Shown in pieces: positions 34,625-47,604 of a stretch of 55,692 nucleotides of DNA (the first letter of the stretch is position 1; each line of letters opens with the position of its first letter). The notes below the pieces were generated by a model. The model made no database searches and was not told the DNA's origin. It was given only the letters and a program-made list of their open reading frames with translations. Location of the stretch: contig WSUB01000226.1 of the NCBI GenBank assembly GCA_019633425.1, positions 1-55,692 of the forward strand, read 5' to 3'. The translations under genes were made by a program, and so were the position numbers. Source of the stretch: Tulasnella sp. 424 (Eukaryota; Basidiomycota; Agaricomycetes; Cantharellales; Tulasnellaceae).

Positions 34625-36083
34625 ATGGACTCTAAGCCTGGTCTGTCCAGATCTAAGACTACGGGTTATGCTGGTAAGTGCAAACACTCCCTATCGCTGG
34701 CTTTGAACGCAGTGACGTTTTGCTGATCAGCTTCCGCTGGCACCCGACAGCCGCCTCCTATTCCCGCCCAATACGAAACGCCACCCAGCCAGCGCCTGCG
34801 AACAATAAAGCCCTCCCCTCAGCTCCTGGTAGGGTAGTTGTTCAAAGGTCCAACACTACCGGCCAGTATGCCGCTGGGGTTCAGCCAGGGTCCGGGCATA
34901 CGAATGTACGCTATTATCAGAAACCACAACCCGCCGCACCCGGACCCGCAGTCCCAACCAAAAACACTCTCCCATCACTCCCTCCGAAAACAACAGCATA
35001 TATCACCGCGGCTGCGCCGGGTGTCAAACGGAGTAATACGACGCCGATCCGCAGCAATACGACTCCGGCTCGCCAACCACCTCCCGTGACTTCTAACCGA
35101 GTGGCCCAACCCTCCCGACGAGATCCTTCACCAGCTGTAGGACGATTCGAATCTTCCGCGCCTCAGCCACCTCCCAAAGCAGCCCTGTCTCGTTCCAAAA
35201 GTGAACGAGATAGGCCTGCTCAAACATACACCAACAAGAACGAAGCAGTCCGTGCGCTCAAGGCACCGTTGCCACCCATACCTCAAGGCGCCGTTGCCAA
35301 GAACCTTGTACTTGCTGCTGAAGAAAACGCCCGGGTCCTGGATAGCGGCCTGCCTAACGTCACTTCATCGCACATAGTCCGCATCGCCGAGAGTAACGGC
35401 AAATGTCTCGAAGAAGCCAAGGCTGCCCTCTTCGGCCGGCACGCCCCTCCTGAGGAAAGGATCATCTGGAACCATACTGCGGATAAGGATAAAGGGATGC
35501 AGAACCTCTTGGACTGGGTCGATAAAGTCAAGTGGGGCTTGGCGAGCTTGGGCTTGCACAAGTTCATGGCGACCAAACAGCGCGGCGCCTTGGTCTTCAA
35601 CGTCAACGGCCGACTCTCTAACGACCCAAAGACTCCTGCCGTAGATTGGTTCACGTTCGCTGACGCACAGAAGACATTGGACAAGCAACTTCAGAAGTAT
35701 ATCGGGGAGTACAACCCAGCGGAGTATGTTTTAGTCTTCACGTTCCGAGTTATGCGAGGTGGCCAAGTGGTACGTATATTGGATTCTCGTCCCTCCCTCT
35801 CACTCGTCGGGGTTCTGACACGATACTTGTATGTCAGATGCATATGTGGGGAAAGAAACTCGCGATACCTCAGACATTGCCTGTGACCTATGCAACCGAG
35901 ATCCGCGACGCGCTGAAGAAAGTCAACAAGAAGAGACTCGAAGTTCTTACAGAGTGAGTTCTCCTTCCACGTCTCTTTACCTTTCACTGGTGCTGACGCA
36001 ACACCATCCCCGCCCGCAGAGATCCCGCTCCAAAGCGAGGCCTCTCTATTACCAGATGGCTCAAACGTAAGATCAAGCCTTAG
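34625..36083 (+). CDS. Basic, proline-rich protein of unknown function
   Basis: Four exons: 34625-34673, 34751-35769, 35838-35953 and 36020-36083, 415 residues. The joins are in frame, with 77, 68 and 66 nt introns. The N-terminal half is low complexity, rich in Pro, Ser, Thr and Arg (TPIRSNTTPARQPPP). The C-terminal half is an ordered-looking region that I do not recognise: VTSSHIVRIAESNGKCLEEA, then LLDWVDKVKWGLASLGLHKF, then KTLDKQLQKYIGEYNPAEYV and VFTFRVMRGGQVMHMWGKKL. It ends in a very basic tail (RGLSITRWLKRKIKP). No signal peptide or membrane segment is visible. The start was chosen because MDSKPGLSRSKTTGY joins in frame to exon 2 and follows a TATA box and CT-rich leader. Confidence 0.8.
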
Positions 36084-36751
36084 CCGGCCAAGTTTTCACC
36101 TGAACATCCGCTCGAGAAAGTTGAACATCCACTATAATCCCCCCCACCAGCTAACGACAATGAAATGGAGAACGATGTCGCTTAAAGACCACTCTATCAG
36201 TAGGACGACCCTTCACGTTTCGATTCTCGGTCCTTCGAAATGCTCTTCAACTACTCGGCACAGCTTCTTCTGATACCATACTGCCTCACAGTAATATTTG
36301 TATCCCCACATCTCGCTGTGTCTTTCAAGCTTGCTTTTTTTCCCTTTCCCGTCTCGCTTATATGTAGTCCATGTATGTATAACTCTTTTCCACAAACAAG
36401 ACTATGAAATTTGATGAATACCAGGCATCGAGCCTGAAGTACGCTATTCAACTAGGAAAGCGTAGTAGAAACAAAAAAGGAAACTACAAACTCGAGAAGA
36501 AAAGAAGCAGATGCGTATGTACGAGGGGAGGTGGAAGGGGATGGGATAAAAGAACAAGAATAAATGCAGTCGATACATTGTGGCAAGGAAGGTAGGGTAG
36601 GGAATGGAATGCGTTATGGCACAAAATGAGTAAGCATGAGTAGGGAGGTCGTGAAAGTGTTCGTGTCAAAAAAAGTAAGAAGAAAGCAACAAAGGTTTGA
36701 AGAAAGCAAGACGGTCAAAGAACCAGTGAAACTGGGATCAACCCTTGTGTT
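36084..36751. other. Convergent 3' flank
   Basis: 668 bp between the ends of a plus-strand and a minus-strand gene. It should hold both polyadenylation regions. No ORF with a domain was seen. Confidence 0.5.
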
Positions 36752-39700
36752 TTACATGGTTCCGTTATTCCTTGGCATGATGTGCGCGACGTCACTTCCA
36801 CTCGCAGCCAACTGTCTTTCCAGCTCCTTCCACTCGGCATCGCCGGACGCTGTGCTCTCCGAAAGCCTCCTTCCGCTGTTTGCAGACAAGTACGAAGGGG
36901 CGATGGAGACGTGCTTGCCAGCACCGTTCATCGATGACGCGTCGTAGATCGAAGGTGCAATGCCCCACGACTCAACAGCCGGTCTGGGAACTCGACTGGA
37001 CGACGTCCCGGGGAGGGGAAGCTGAGGTACTGGTGGGTGGTAGTTGGACACGTACTCGGGGAAGTACGTCGGTGAACTGGGTCCACCGACGTTGTAAGCC
37101 ATCCCAACCGCAGATGGAAGACCTTGCATCAACTCCCTTCGAAGGACGGAATGCGTTCCCTCCGAAGCAGTAGACACCGTGTAAGTCGTCTTGACGCTGT
37201 TATCCCTCACGATCCCTCCACCGCCAGGAAGCATCGCTTGTCCAAACTGAGCGAGGGTAGTCGGAGAACCGATCGAGGACGAAGCGAGTGGCGTAGGAAT
37301 TTGAGAGTTATGACGTTGAGGATGATGAATGGACTGAGGAGAAGCGGTGATGGGAGACAATCCGTTGGGAGCGCTGCTTATGGCGTACTGAGACGCAGCT
37401 GGGTTGAGACCGGTGGAGATCGGTGGGGGAGGTTGAAGAGCCCTGCCTTTGACTTGCGGACTGGCGACGGGAGTTGGTCCATTGAACTCGATATCCGGGT
37501 ACGCAGATGTGGCAGCCGTCGTGGGGACAGGTCCAACCGTAGAGTCCTGAGCGGTCATGATGGTGCTAGTGCGACTCGCAACGCTGCTCCCACTGCTCTT
37601 GAACTTGTGGCCCATTGACCCGACCAAAGACGAAGGCGAATGAGAAGATCCATTTGTCATGTTCTTCATCGACCTAGGCGGAGTAGGGAACGCACTCAAG
37701 GCTGGAGTCGTTGGAGTCGTCGGGACGTCGGGGTCAGCCAAGATGCGTCGGGGAGGAGTTAGAGGAAGAGTGACGATCGGCGTGGGTGGAGTTGCGGTGG
37801 TGATCGGAGGAGCTACTGGTTTGGATCTCGGTCCAACTGCACGAGGAGGACGAGGAGGGGCATCGACACTGCTGCTTACTTTATGAGAGACGGAAGGTGG
37901 AGGCGATTGCGCGAACGCGGTGATGACAGGAGTAGACTGAACCCGAGTGATGATCGCAGGAGGAGACTGGGCACGAGTCGCAAAGCCGGTAGGTGATTGA
38001 GCTTGCATGGCACCAGGAGGAGGTGACCGGACCGTTGGTGGAGATTGAGCCCTTGCTGCTTGAATGGCCGCAGCCGACATGCCTCTCTCAGATTGAGCGA
38101 CGGAAACACGCTTTCCCTTCAACGAAGGCTGCCTCGACGGTGGGAGAGCAGCGGCGGGGTAGATTTGCCTGCCAGGTTGGCTGCTTGCGACCCTGCCTGC
38201 ACCTACGCCAGCCATCGATCCAGTGGGACTGGTGACGGTTGTGGCCGTCGTCGGAGTCTGGACGGTGATCGCCGGGTAACGTCCATCGTTGTTGACCAAA
38301 GCCCAGCTCGGAAGAATGTCCACAGATCGCTGTTGCCTGTTTCGCACTGGAGGAGACTTGGGCATGACGATGGGGATGGGTCCGCTGATCTTCCTGGTAT
38401 GACCGACAGTGGGGACAGGGCCGGGGTTCGAGACAGAGTTCCGGTGATTGTGAGGCTGGGGCAGGGTGGGCGTGGACGCAGACGCATCGGCTCCAGAGGC
38501 TTCTTCCAATTCCAATCCTTCAGGTCGAGCAGGTCGAGGTGGGCGGGGGACGTGTGCGCTCGCGACGGAAGCCATCACAGCTGGGTCGTCAAGGTCCGGT
38601 TCGTACTTGCCCTCAACGGCGAACTTGTCCGCAAAAGGTGAAATCTTGCTCGCGCTTCCGTTCTGGCTGTCCAGCGAAGGTCGACCAAAGTTGGCTTGTT
38701 GAAGCGACGTGGGGTTGTATATCGACGCGGTCTTGTACAGCGGCATGTCGCTCGCCCTCTTGGAGGCTCCCCTCGCAAGGTCCAACACGGATGGCATCGT
38801 CGCGTTCGGCACGGCGGTCATCACGGGTTGTGGCGGCGTAGGCGTAGGCGTAGGAGCAGGGTTCAAGACCATGCCGAGCGCATTGCTTTTCTCGCCGAGT
38901 TCACCAAATTTGCCGAGGCTGGCACTAAGTCGGTAATTCCTGTTTCCGAAGTGATCTTGGCCGCTTGGAACGGGACCGCCAGACGTAAGATGAGGCTCCT
39001 CGGGATTCCAGTTGACGACCTCCGGCTTGCTTCGGGACAAAGTGCGACGATGGTTGGAGGACGTGGTCCTGGTGAGGGCTTCGTCGACCATAAAGGGATA
39101 GATCTTGGCATCGTGCGATTGGTCTCGAGCACGAAGGCGGCGTCGGTAGCATATTCTTCCGATGACTAGGAGAAGAAGCAGGCCAAGAATAGCACCAATG
39201 ACTCCTCCGGCGATTGCTCCGGGTTTGGGCCCCGAGGATGTGTTGAGCTGGATTGGTGGCGTAACGATGCCGGTTGTGGACGATGCAGCACTGGACGTGG
39301 CGGGAGGGGACTGCGACAGTGTTTGAGAAGGAGATGGTGTGACCTGGGACCCGTCTGATGTGGACTTTGGAATGTCGGAGGTAGAGGTGGCCGAAGCGGC
39401 GGCGATTGACGATGTGCTGGCGACAGAGAGGGAACTAACCGACGCGACGGAACTCTGAATGGGGAAAGGGCGCAGCAATCTGTGTCAAAAACGTGCACAT
39501 GCCACATAAAAAAATGAAAAAAAAGATACGGACCTCGGAATATACCGATGATAGACTCTGTGTGCTGGCAACAGACTCTGATGATACAGACGCGACGCTT
39601 GAGCTCGATAGCTGAGTTCACGCCACCGGTGTCAGAGACCAAAAACACGCTCCACGCATAGAGTACCACTCACTGCTAGTCCTCCATCATCGATTTGAAT

Positions 39701-40072
39701 GAACTGTGAGGCGCTATCGCCGGTGGAATCGGTAATTTCAAACTCGACTAGAGTGCCCGCAGCCACGTCGACATTCCTATTTAGGACGAATTCGGATTTT
39801 ATTGAGCGACGAAAAAGACTTTGAGAGCCAGTGCTGCCAGCGACTCACCATACGCCGTTGGTGACCGTGATGGGACTGAAGGAGCGGTAGAGGGTGAAAG
39901 CGTCTTGAGAAGAGGTCGCTGTGAGGATGGCCAGGCTGAAAGGAGATTCGCCGACCCAAGTCAAAGTGATGGCCTCGCCAACGAGGGGATCACCAGAGAC
40001 ATCGAGTTCAACTGCGTTCGTAAAAGTCGTTAAGAGGAGGAGCAAAAGTGGAATACGCCGGGTTGCTGCCAT
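36752..40072 (-). CDS. Single-pass membrane protein with secreted Ser/Thr-rich ectodomain and long disordered tail
   Basis: Four exons on the minus strand: 40072-39849, 39776-39674, 39611-39534 and 39454-36752, 1035 residues. A signal peptide (MAATRRIPLLLLLLTTFTNA) precedes a beta-type domain (GEAITLTWVGESPFSLAIL), similar in feel to the Kre9/Knh1-like N-terminal domain of fungal wall proteins. A Ser/Thr-rich stalk follows, then one transmembrane helix (GAIAGGVIGAILGLLLLLVI), a basic stop-transfer (RICYRRRLRAR) and a very long Pro/Ser/Thr-rich cytoplasmic tail. The architecture resembles fungal wall-stress sensors or mucin-like sensors; that role is inference. The end of exon 3 could alternatively be at TCG/GTATAT; both options keep the frame. 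Small exons 2 and 3 encode the end of the beta domain and the start of the stalk. Confidence 0.85.
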
Positions 40073-41724
40073 TGCCGGGATTCTTCAGTTGAAGGGGGGG
40101 GGGGACGTTGAAGTGGCAGCGAAAGGGGGGAAATCCGACCAGCAGGGAGCGTTGAAGGGACCGTAGAGTAGTATATGAGAAGAGAGAGAGAGTGGGAAGA
40201 AAGAGAGGGTGGATGAATGAGAAGAGAAGGAACGCAGGGAATTGGCGGCTCAAGTCTCGCTCGCTCGGAGGGACGCTGGAAGAACAATCGCTGAAATGCG
40301 CATAGACCGGACAAAAATGTTCACCGTACACAACATCGACAAATCACCTCCGACCAATTCCACAGCCACCCATCCACATTTATTCACAGCCATCATCGTC
40401 GCAGTACGTCGCCTGGACTTCATCTGCTCATCGTCCTACATAGTTTGAACATCCTCGGCAATATCCTCCGTGGACCACACTCCATCTGCCCGAGCGCCCA
40501 TATGTCTGTCGGTCCGCCCCTTCACGAGCCCATCTGCCAATTACCCATGAGAACCATGAGAACCATTGCGGATCCGTCCTATATGCCGCTATGCGTCATC
40601 TGGCGTGGCTTCTTCTCCATGCGAGGAATTGTCGGCCTCGGTGCATCTTCAACAGTCGATGTTCTTCCGAGCGCATGTACTCCAATTCTTCCCGCGCGGC
40701 TCGGCCGCAGTAGATCGCAACCACCGTGAATGGCCACTCGGGCCTATCTTAAGGTTATTTAGAAGGCCACAAGCAATGAGTCGGTGGTTCCTTTCCTGTT
40801 CCCCCCACCGCGGGCACAGGTTGTGGCTAATCTTAAGGGCTTGGTGCCGCCCCGTGCGACTGTGGGATGCGTTAACAAAAGCCAAGTATAGCGATGTCAG
40901 AGAATGCCCGAAAGTCTTTCACGAAACCCTTCCGGTCATTGAATCATTGTCTGCTCGGTCGGACGCATTTGATATGCTGCGGCACCAGCTTGGGGTCAGC
41001 CGAAACGGTAGAACAAAGCGCCGAACAAGCCATTTTCAGCCCCATTGTCGCTTGAGGACTCCCATAACTACCTCGCGTGCAAACTAGGAATGGTTGCCTC
41101 GTTAATCAAGACGACGCACTTGTATGACAGAGGACAACTACTTAGTTCGGCATTAGGATCCAAGCAACGTTTACCACGACCATTGGCCACTGCGGCCCAG
41201 CTGCGGTTCCGCCCCGAACCTGCGTAATATGCAGTTACGTGTAATTTACGAACGAGTAGATTTCCATGAGAGCTCCGGAAGGAAATGGCGTTACGTTGAA
41301 ACGGTCTTGCTGAGGCAGTTCGAGCGGTAGACGTCATGGGCACAACGAGCATCCCGCCCGGGGGAGGATCAGGCACAACAACGCAGACAGGGCCTAAGTT
41401 AAGTAGCTCCAACGGAGGGTGTCTCGTCCGCTTAGAAAAGCAAAGTAAAAGACTTGCGTCACTTGCTCATATTAATTGGGGACGGCAAAAGAAGGGTGCA
41501 AGTCACGCCTCTCGAGCGTAGAGTTAGGAAGTTACACATAGTCCATGCACCAACAAATGACGGAATAACAGAGCGCCAGACAAATATCCAGAATGGAGTT
41601 CGGAGCAGGTATCCAAAGTCAAAGTAGCCCAAGGCTGAGGAAAACGAATGTTGGTGGCGCCGTGGGGCTTTACAGGAGAAGGAGTCGGATCTCTCTGCCA
41701 CCACTGGCATCACTGTCATGTTGA
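40073..41724. other. Promoter of the membrane-protein gene and 3' flank of DUF6535 copy II
   Basis: 40073-40280 is the upstream region of the minus-strand membrane-protein gene and holds a run of 10 G near 40098. About 40170-40270 is similar to 49725-49800. 40660-41460 is similar to the flank at 29570-30240, and 40935-41330 is similar to 50185-50530. No gene was recognised. Confidence 0.65.
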
Positions 41725-44302
41725 TTAAGTTTGATGAAGCCTACGTTGGAGATAAAAATACGACTTACAACTCCGTTTCGAAGGGTTTGATTGACAGCGG
41801 CTCCTCTTGCCAGTGGCACCCGCGCCCATCGGGGTCTCGAACTCGTCTGGAATTATTCTATCGGACGTGATAAAGATGAGATGGTTTTGGAAAAGCCAGA
41901 ATGAAAGACGGGTCAGACCTGGAACTGCCTAGACGCTTTATGAACGTCCGACACGAATGGATTGAACATTTCGCAAATTGCTTCCAGCTCCGCACGATGC
42001 CGCGGCGCCGGAATGAAGCTGGAGAGAATTTGTCGGAGCATAGGCCCAAATACCTGCACTACCGCGATGTTTTCATGGTATCCAAACTCAGATCGATCGA
42101 CGTTTATGAGATTTGCCATGTAGGATTTCAAGGGGCCAAACAAGTGGTCTATGGGGCTAGCGGAAACGGAGAAGTCCCATTAGCACGAGTCCGGAAGCCG
42201 GATCGAAGGACTTACGCATTCCAGTTCTTGTGGGTAATTTTCATGTACTCCCGGCTCCAAACTTGTGCAATCTTCACTCGCAGCTTTCTCCCCACTTGTC
42301 CTGCCGCTTCTGGAAGTCGAGGATTTCGCAGAACCGCTTCACAGATTTCAAGTAGCTTGAATTTGTGATCGGTACTCACGTCTGAGTTACCTTGTTCATC
42401 GGCCACTATTCGTTCTACACAGCGTAGCATATTGGTCAACACGGTGTCGCAGGCAGGCGAATCCCAGGATCCCGCTGATACCGATGACAGCAAGTTCACA
42501 AATGCTTCACGTATGGGTTCGATTGCGTCGACCGTATTTCTAAGACAAGGAAAGCGTGCGGTTAGCGAAAGTTTCACGTTGCCAGTGTGTCATTCTTACT
42601 CACCCTAAGTACGGTTTTCTAATCTGCTCGAGCACGTCGGACACCTCCAATACCATGCGTCCGGGAAACCGGGGAACAATCCACGCAAACAATGACAAGA
42701 ACTGAAGATCCGAGCAACTAGCCAGGGCTTCGGAGCAAGTAATTAGATGATTCCGCATGTGAACACTGTCGATGTCTTTTTCTGGTGCGCGGCTATCCCG
42801 AAACCGAACCGAACACCAAAGGATGCACAATCCCAGATTGCCTCTGATAAGATTTGAAGACGAATCCTGGAGTAGTGGACTTGGAATCAGGATTTTTGTG
42901 AGGTTGGAATTGGATGCTGGCCGTAACAGGCTAAACAACGCCTTATAGCCAATTGTAATCGATGACGGTGTCACACGACACGTGACCATCCAATCGGGAC
43001 CAAGGCTCAATGCGATGTGGGCCGCGGCGGTATAGTACAGCCGTCTGGAAGACTCAGCCAAGTCTTTTGGGTCACCATTGTAGCCCCGAAGCTGCAACGC
43101 TCCGTTGGAGGGATTTTCAACTAACTGTAAAAATCGCTCCTGAAAGGCGTCATCATCCCACAATTTCGTCATTGCATCAGGACTTCTAATTGAAAGGATG
43201 TTCGCTGTGGCATGTATTAATGTGGCTGGATCGTCTGATATGCGTATGGCCCGTTGCAGAGCGATGGCCTCCAGCGACTCCACGTTTTCCTCCTTTCGCT
43301 TCAATCGATCCAGAGTGGCATGAATGAAGTCAGTTCTGGCGTCATCCGAGGCGTAGTCCCAGGCGTCGTCCCAGTCCCAGTCCCGGAACGAGACCCCGGA
43401 CCTGAAGAAGACCCAAACAGATATCACGGGCTTCATAACCGGCTGCGCCCAATAGAGTGAATGAAATGCCTTGACCAGCAGGTGCGACAGCGGACTTTGA
43501 AAGGGGCAGAACCTGTCCCACACAGCGCATAGTGCGCTTCCAATGAAAAATGCGAGTCCGACAAACAGGGGTATTCCCACAATTAAGGAGATTGTTGGGC
43601 TGAGATGGCGAAGGTAGAGGATGAGGGATATGCAGAAGATAACGAGCCCGATTTGGAGGAGAGACGGGAGCACATCATCCAAGATGGCCTCCAGCCGCCA
43701 TCGTTCAGCTCCGAGGAAGCGTTTGAGCTGTTCCCACCGTTGCCGGTCCGGACCTCCACCACCACGTTTGCGGTAGTAGACGAGCCACTGGCGACCGAGG
43801 ACGGCGAGGAACGATGATATAATTGCAAATGCTAAGCTCAACGCAAAGAGCGCGTTGATTATGAAGATGTCGTGTGCAGGAGAAAATGCCGTCGAGGGAA
43901 GTGGGGAATCGGCGGGAACGGTGTCGTTCCTCCCCATGACCAATTGCATTAGAATTGCGTTGTTCCGCGTGAGAAGTGCATTAGTGTCTTCAGCGGGGTC
44001 AGCGGACAGGAGAGGGATGGTGAGCGCGAGGAATGCGGTGTTGACACCCGCAAAAAGACCGGCCTGTGGTGCAAAGCGAGCATTCAATCGGACGGGTTGA
44101 CATCAGGATTAAATGGACTACTTACGAAGATAAGCATTCCATCAAGCTGCTCTTTCAGTCCGCCTGCCAGATCGTCATCTATTTCCTGCGCAAGAGTGTC
44201 GTAGCAGTGGTAGAATTTGCCGCCGTCCTGGCCGAACTTGTCCGGCGGATTGGGAAATTCGAACACGGGCGCGTTAAGGGGATTTTGGGCGGCAGCATTC
44301 AT
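41725..44302 (-). CDS. DUF6535-type multi-pass membrane protein, copy II
   Basis: Six exons on the minus strand: 44302-44126, 44063-42604, 42539-42216, 42156-41919, 41857-41769 and 41740-41725, 767 residues. The four-helix DUF6535 region is nearly the same as copy I. It is longer than copy I by a segment after helix 4 containing VISVWVFFRSG, an Asp/Trp cluster (WDWDDAWDYASDDA) and FIHATLDRLKRKEEN. Copy III shares that segment and copy I lacks it. The C-terminal soluble region (KLLEICEAVLRN, WSREYM, SEFGYHENIAVVQVFGP) is shared by all full copies. No frame break is seen. As in copy I, the last two exons are also open in a second frame, ending at 41670. Confidence 0.85.
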
Positions 44303-46680
44303 TGAAGACAGTATGTACGATTTCGGGATTGATGAGCGGAGGGGGGGGATGTAAGTGTTAGTCGTGGCTCAAATTGAAGTTGGAGGAGGTCGTTGTGGCT
44401 TTATGCGGCGTCCTCTCAGCCTGGACGCGTATGTGCTCGCGCTTACCCGGTCTCGGCGGGGATAGTGATATATTCGCAGATCCTCCTCGCTTTCCATACT
44501 TGCCATGGTGGAACATTCCTTGAAGTCTAGATCCACCCCAAGACAACTGTTATAGGCCAGACTTGTAACTTCGAAAGTACAAGCGGACTCGTACATGCTC
44601 TCCTTATGTTTCGCAGACTGGACATAACCGTCCAGCTTTGGGTCACAGCCCTCCGGCGCGGTGGGATATCAGAGCTGACAGGAAGCTGGATTGAAAAGTC
44701 ACTAGAGCGTGGGTTTGTATAGTCTTTATTCCAAGGGTATATGTGGTTCCCTCTACCAGCGCAGGTGAACGCGTCGCCGTCAAGGCGAGGGTGTCAGGAA
44801 ATCCGCCAAATACATCCCCGACTCCACGTAGTAGGAGGGTTTTGTCGGGGCTGGACGTACCCATGTTTCAGGTATGAAATTCCCACCCTGTGGCTGGCTT
44901 ATCTCAGCATCCGCTCAACTAACGCCCTCATGAAAGCGGCACGCTTTGGCTCCAAGTTTAGCGGATGCCTCTATGCCGAGAGCCGCGATCAGGTGGCCTC
45001 TTGGCATTAGAAGACGACTGATGCGGTTGAGGGATTAATCTAAGCGTGGCGAAAGGGACTCCTACTACCATTCAAAGGATGAATTGAAGCCTTCACTCTT
45101 CACTTTCATAACCAAAGTGCTGATAACACTGTGCGATTGCAAGTTGACATGATGTACACTTTACCACCTTTCTTAGAATCACTTCTGTCGGTGTCAAAGT
45201 TCTTCAAAGAGCTCATACCACTAGTACCTTTTCCAAACTGGAAACAGTGTACACAGCTTCGAACCCCGAGTTAAAGTGTACGCCGTGGCAAAAACAAACT
45301 AAACCCTTGATTGTATACGTGCAAGTGGCCGAGGGGTAAAAGCCTGGGCTCCCCTTGTTCCTTATTTGGCCTAAAAGGTTAAATGATCCAAGGGTTGTAT
45401 AGCAATCCGATCAGTGCGAGTATCGCGATTGAGCCAGTGGAGCCAAGACGCTGGTCAAAGGCCTGTACACTTGCTAGAACTTCAGCCTCCTATCCTTCGA
45501 CTTCCGAATATGGCAAATTGTACTCTATCGACGTCTGTGAAACTGGTTGCACGGAAGTCTCCGGACGTGAGAGACAAGCTCGACGAGGACAGAAACCGTT
45601 GACGAGAAGCTGATGACACCCTGACGGAACATCTTAGATGCGCAGTCACACCCTCGTGCAAGTGGGGAAATCCCTATATTCAGCGATCCTACCCCCGTGC
45701 CAAGTATGCCGACTGTCGATAAGCTGAGCTCGTCATCGAAATGCGCAGCAGTGACAACGGATCTTAGGTAGCCAGAGTTTGTGGCTCAAGTGGAGGTGGA
45801 GGGCGAGGGCGTGTTATTTGCTTTTCTAAAACGGGTATGGTTGTTGGCGCCACCACCCGAATGGTTGGGCGTGCGGGAAACATGAACACGAGGTCGATGT
45901 GCTGTTCGACGACACGAGAGACTTTACTAAAACACGCTACTATGGCACAGCCTTCTCCCCTGTTTCTTGTTGTGCCAAGCTAGCCAAGAGTCCCCGTGCG
46001 GAGGGTGTATTACGGAACGCAGGCGTGTGTATGTATGCTTGGGTCTCCCGCGCTGCGGACGAGAGGCACCAATGGAGTGGTCTTCCGTATCTACCCCCTC
46101 TTTAGCGATTACCTCATAATGCGTACCACATGACGAGCGGTGAACAACCATTTGGGATTGTAAGCCTCGATGCTTTAGATTGGCTCGATATCGATATTTG
46201 TAAGTGGTGGGCCGCTCGGAGAGCGGCGATGTCGTCAGTCTCGTACGCGTAGGCCGCCCAGGTATGGGAAGTCAAAAGGGAACTCTAAAATCCAATACCA
46301 CCACCAGTATAATGGCTCTCGGGTGATTCCCCGCGGATATTAGGTTTCACCTCGAAAAAATCGGCGCGTTTCCCGTGCCTCAGAGTCCGATTCAACATCC
46401 TGTATACTACTACGACCCCGACCTAAGAAACATCCCCCCACGCCCTCCGTGGCGAATTAAACCCCCAGAGCAACAAACATCTGTCCACGTTTCTCCGCGC
46501 GCGGCACTCGCTTCAAAAAAAAGAAAAGAACGATAAATATGACCGTAACGTCACATCAGGTCCCCTACGCGATTCCACGCGCCGCGGTCCAGTAAGCCAA
46601 AGAGCAGTTTTGGTTGACATTGCGCGGTCTGGGGTATACAGAACTATAGTGTATTTAGATATAAATAATTACATTATTTT
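44303..46680. other. Intergenic region upstream of DUF6535 copy II
   Basis: 44303-44660 is the duplicated upstream flank, matching 53521-53948. Beyond that no gene was recognised. Short structures are present: 10-bp inverted repeats GTACACTTTA/TAAAGTGTAC at 45154-45163 and 45272-45281, and a perfect hairpin at 46211-46227. A strongly AT-rich block lies at 46640-46710. Confidence 0.5.
46211..46227. other. Short perfect hairpin
   Basis: GCCGCTC, loop GGA, GAGCGGC. Seven-bp perfect arms in a gene-free stretch. Role unknown; may be chance. Confidence 0.35.
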
Positions 46681-46854
46681 CTATTTACAAAAACTATCTA
46701 TATAAAATCCCCCACCGGCCAACTGTTTGATTCCGGCACGGGCGACATCGCTCTTTGTGCGGAAGCTGATGCCAATGTTAGCCCGACCCATCACGTGTCC
46801 GGTTGATGTGGTAGAGGCGTCAGAGGATGGCTGAGCTCGGCCAGCGGTTGGTTG
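46681..46854 (-). other. Possible coding remnant (minus strand)
   Basis: A 57-codon open stretch ends with residues that look protein-like: GRANIGISFRTKSDVARAGI followed by KQLAGGGFYID. There is no start and no convincing upstream exon. The family is not recognised. It may be the last exon of a decayed gene or a chance frame. Confidence 0.2.
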
Positions 46855-47604
46855 TCACGGTGAGTGGGTTTTCGGTTTTGTCGGTGGGCGGCGGCAGTGT
46901 TGGCGTTGTCATTCTTTTTCTTGTCGTCGTCGCCGTCGTCGTTCCGAGTAAGCAATGGGAGAGGGGATTGAGAAAAGGTCATCTTGTAAGAGGAAGCTCA
47001 TATGATGCTGGACAAGGGCGAGGTGCTACGCTATCCACGTGCAAATGGTTCATATTGTGGAGTTCTGCTTCATAATTTACGAGCTTATCCCTTCCATTAG
47101 ACTTCCAAAGCCTTGCACCAATTGTTGTGCCTACGCATTTTTGCCACTTCCGCCCCTAAGTGTCTCGGGCTATCTCAGGGAGGTACCCTCACGCGATGAG
47201 TGAGCCGCTTTGAGAAGATTAAATTGTTTCCTTCGTATATATATTAATGCTGATGGATTGAGGTACTGAGGTAGAGTCGGGGAATGGCGCGTGCGCCGCT
47301 ACGATAAGCTTTGACCCCTGAAAGGCCGTCGTCAACTCGAATGTTGCGTTTTGACCTGGACCAAAGAGTTCTTCACTTCCCATCACTGTCGGCAAAGCCA
47401 TTCTACGTGGTCCACATGCCACGCCGCAACGACTATGGATGCCCAAGTCAAACGAAAGGTGATTCTGACGTTGGACTATGAGGCAGCTTCGATGACACTG
47501 AACCCTGTGCTGTTCAAGTCTTCGCTCCATGACCAACATCGTCACGAACGCTGCAACTACCGCCGTGAAAACCAAAGGTAAAATCACGTTCAACACCAAT
47601 ACCT

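Noticed and set aside
45325..45400. tRNA-like start (AGTGGCCGAGGGG)
   Set aside because: Resembles a Ser/Leu tRNA D-arm, but no matching acceptor stem, anticodon arm or T-arm could be drawn.
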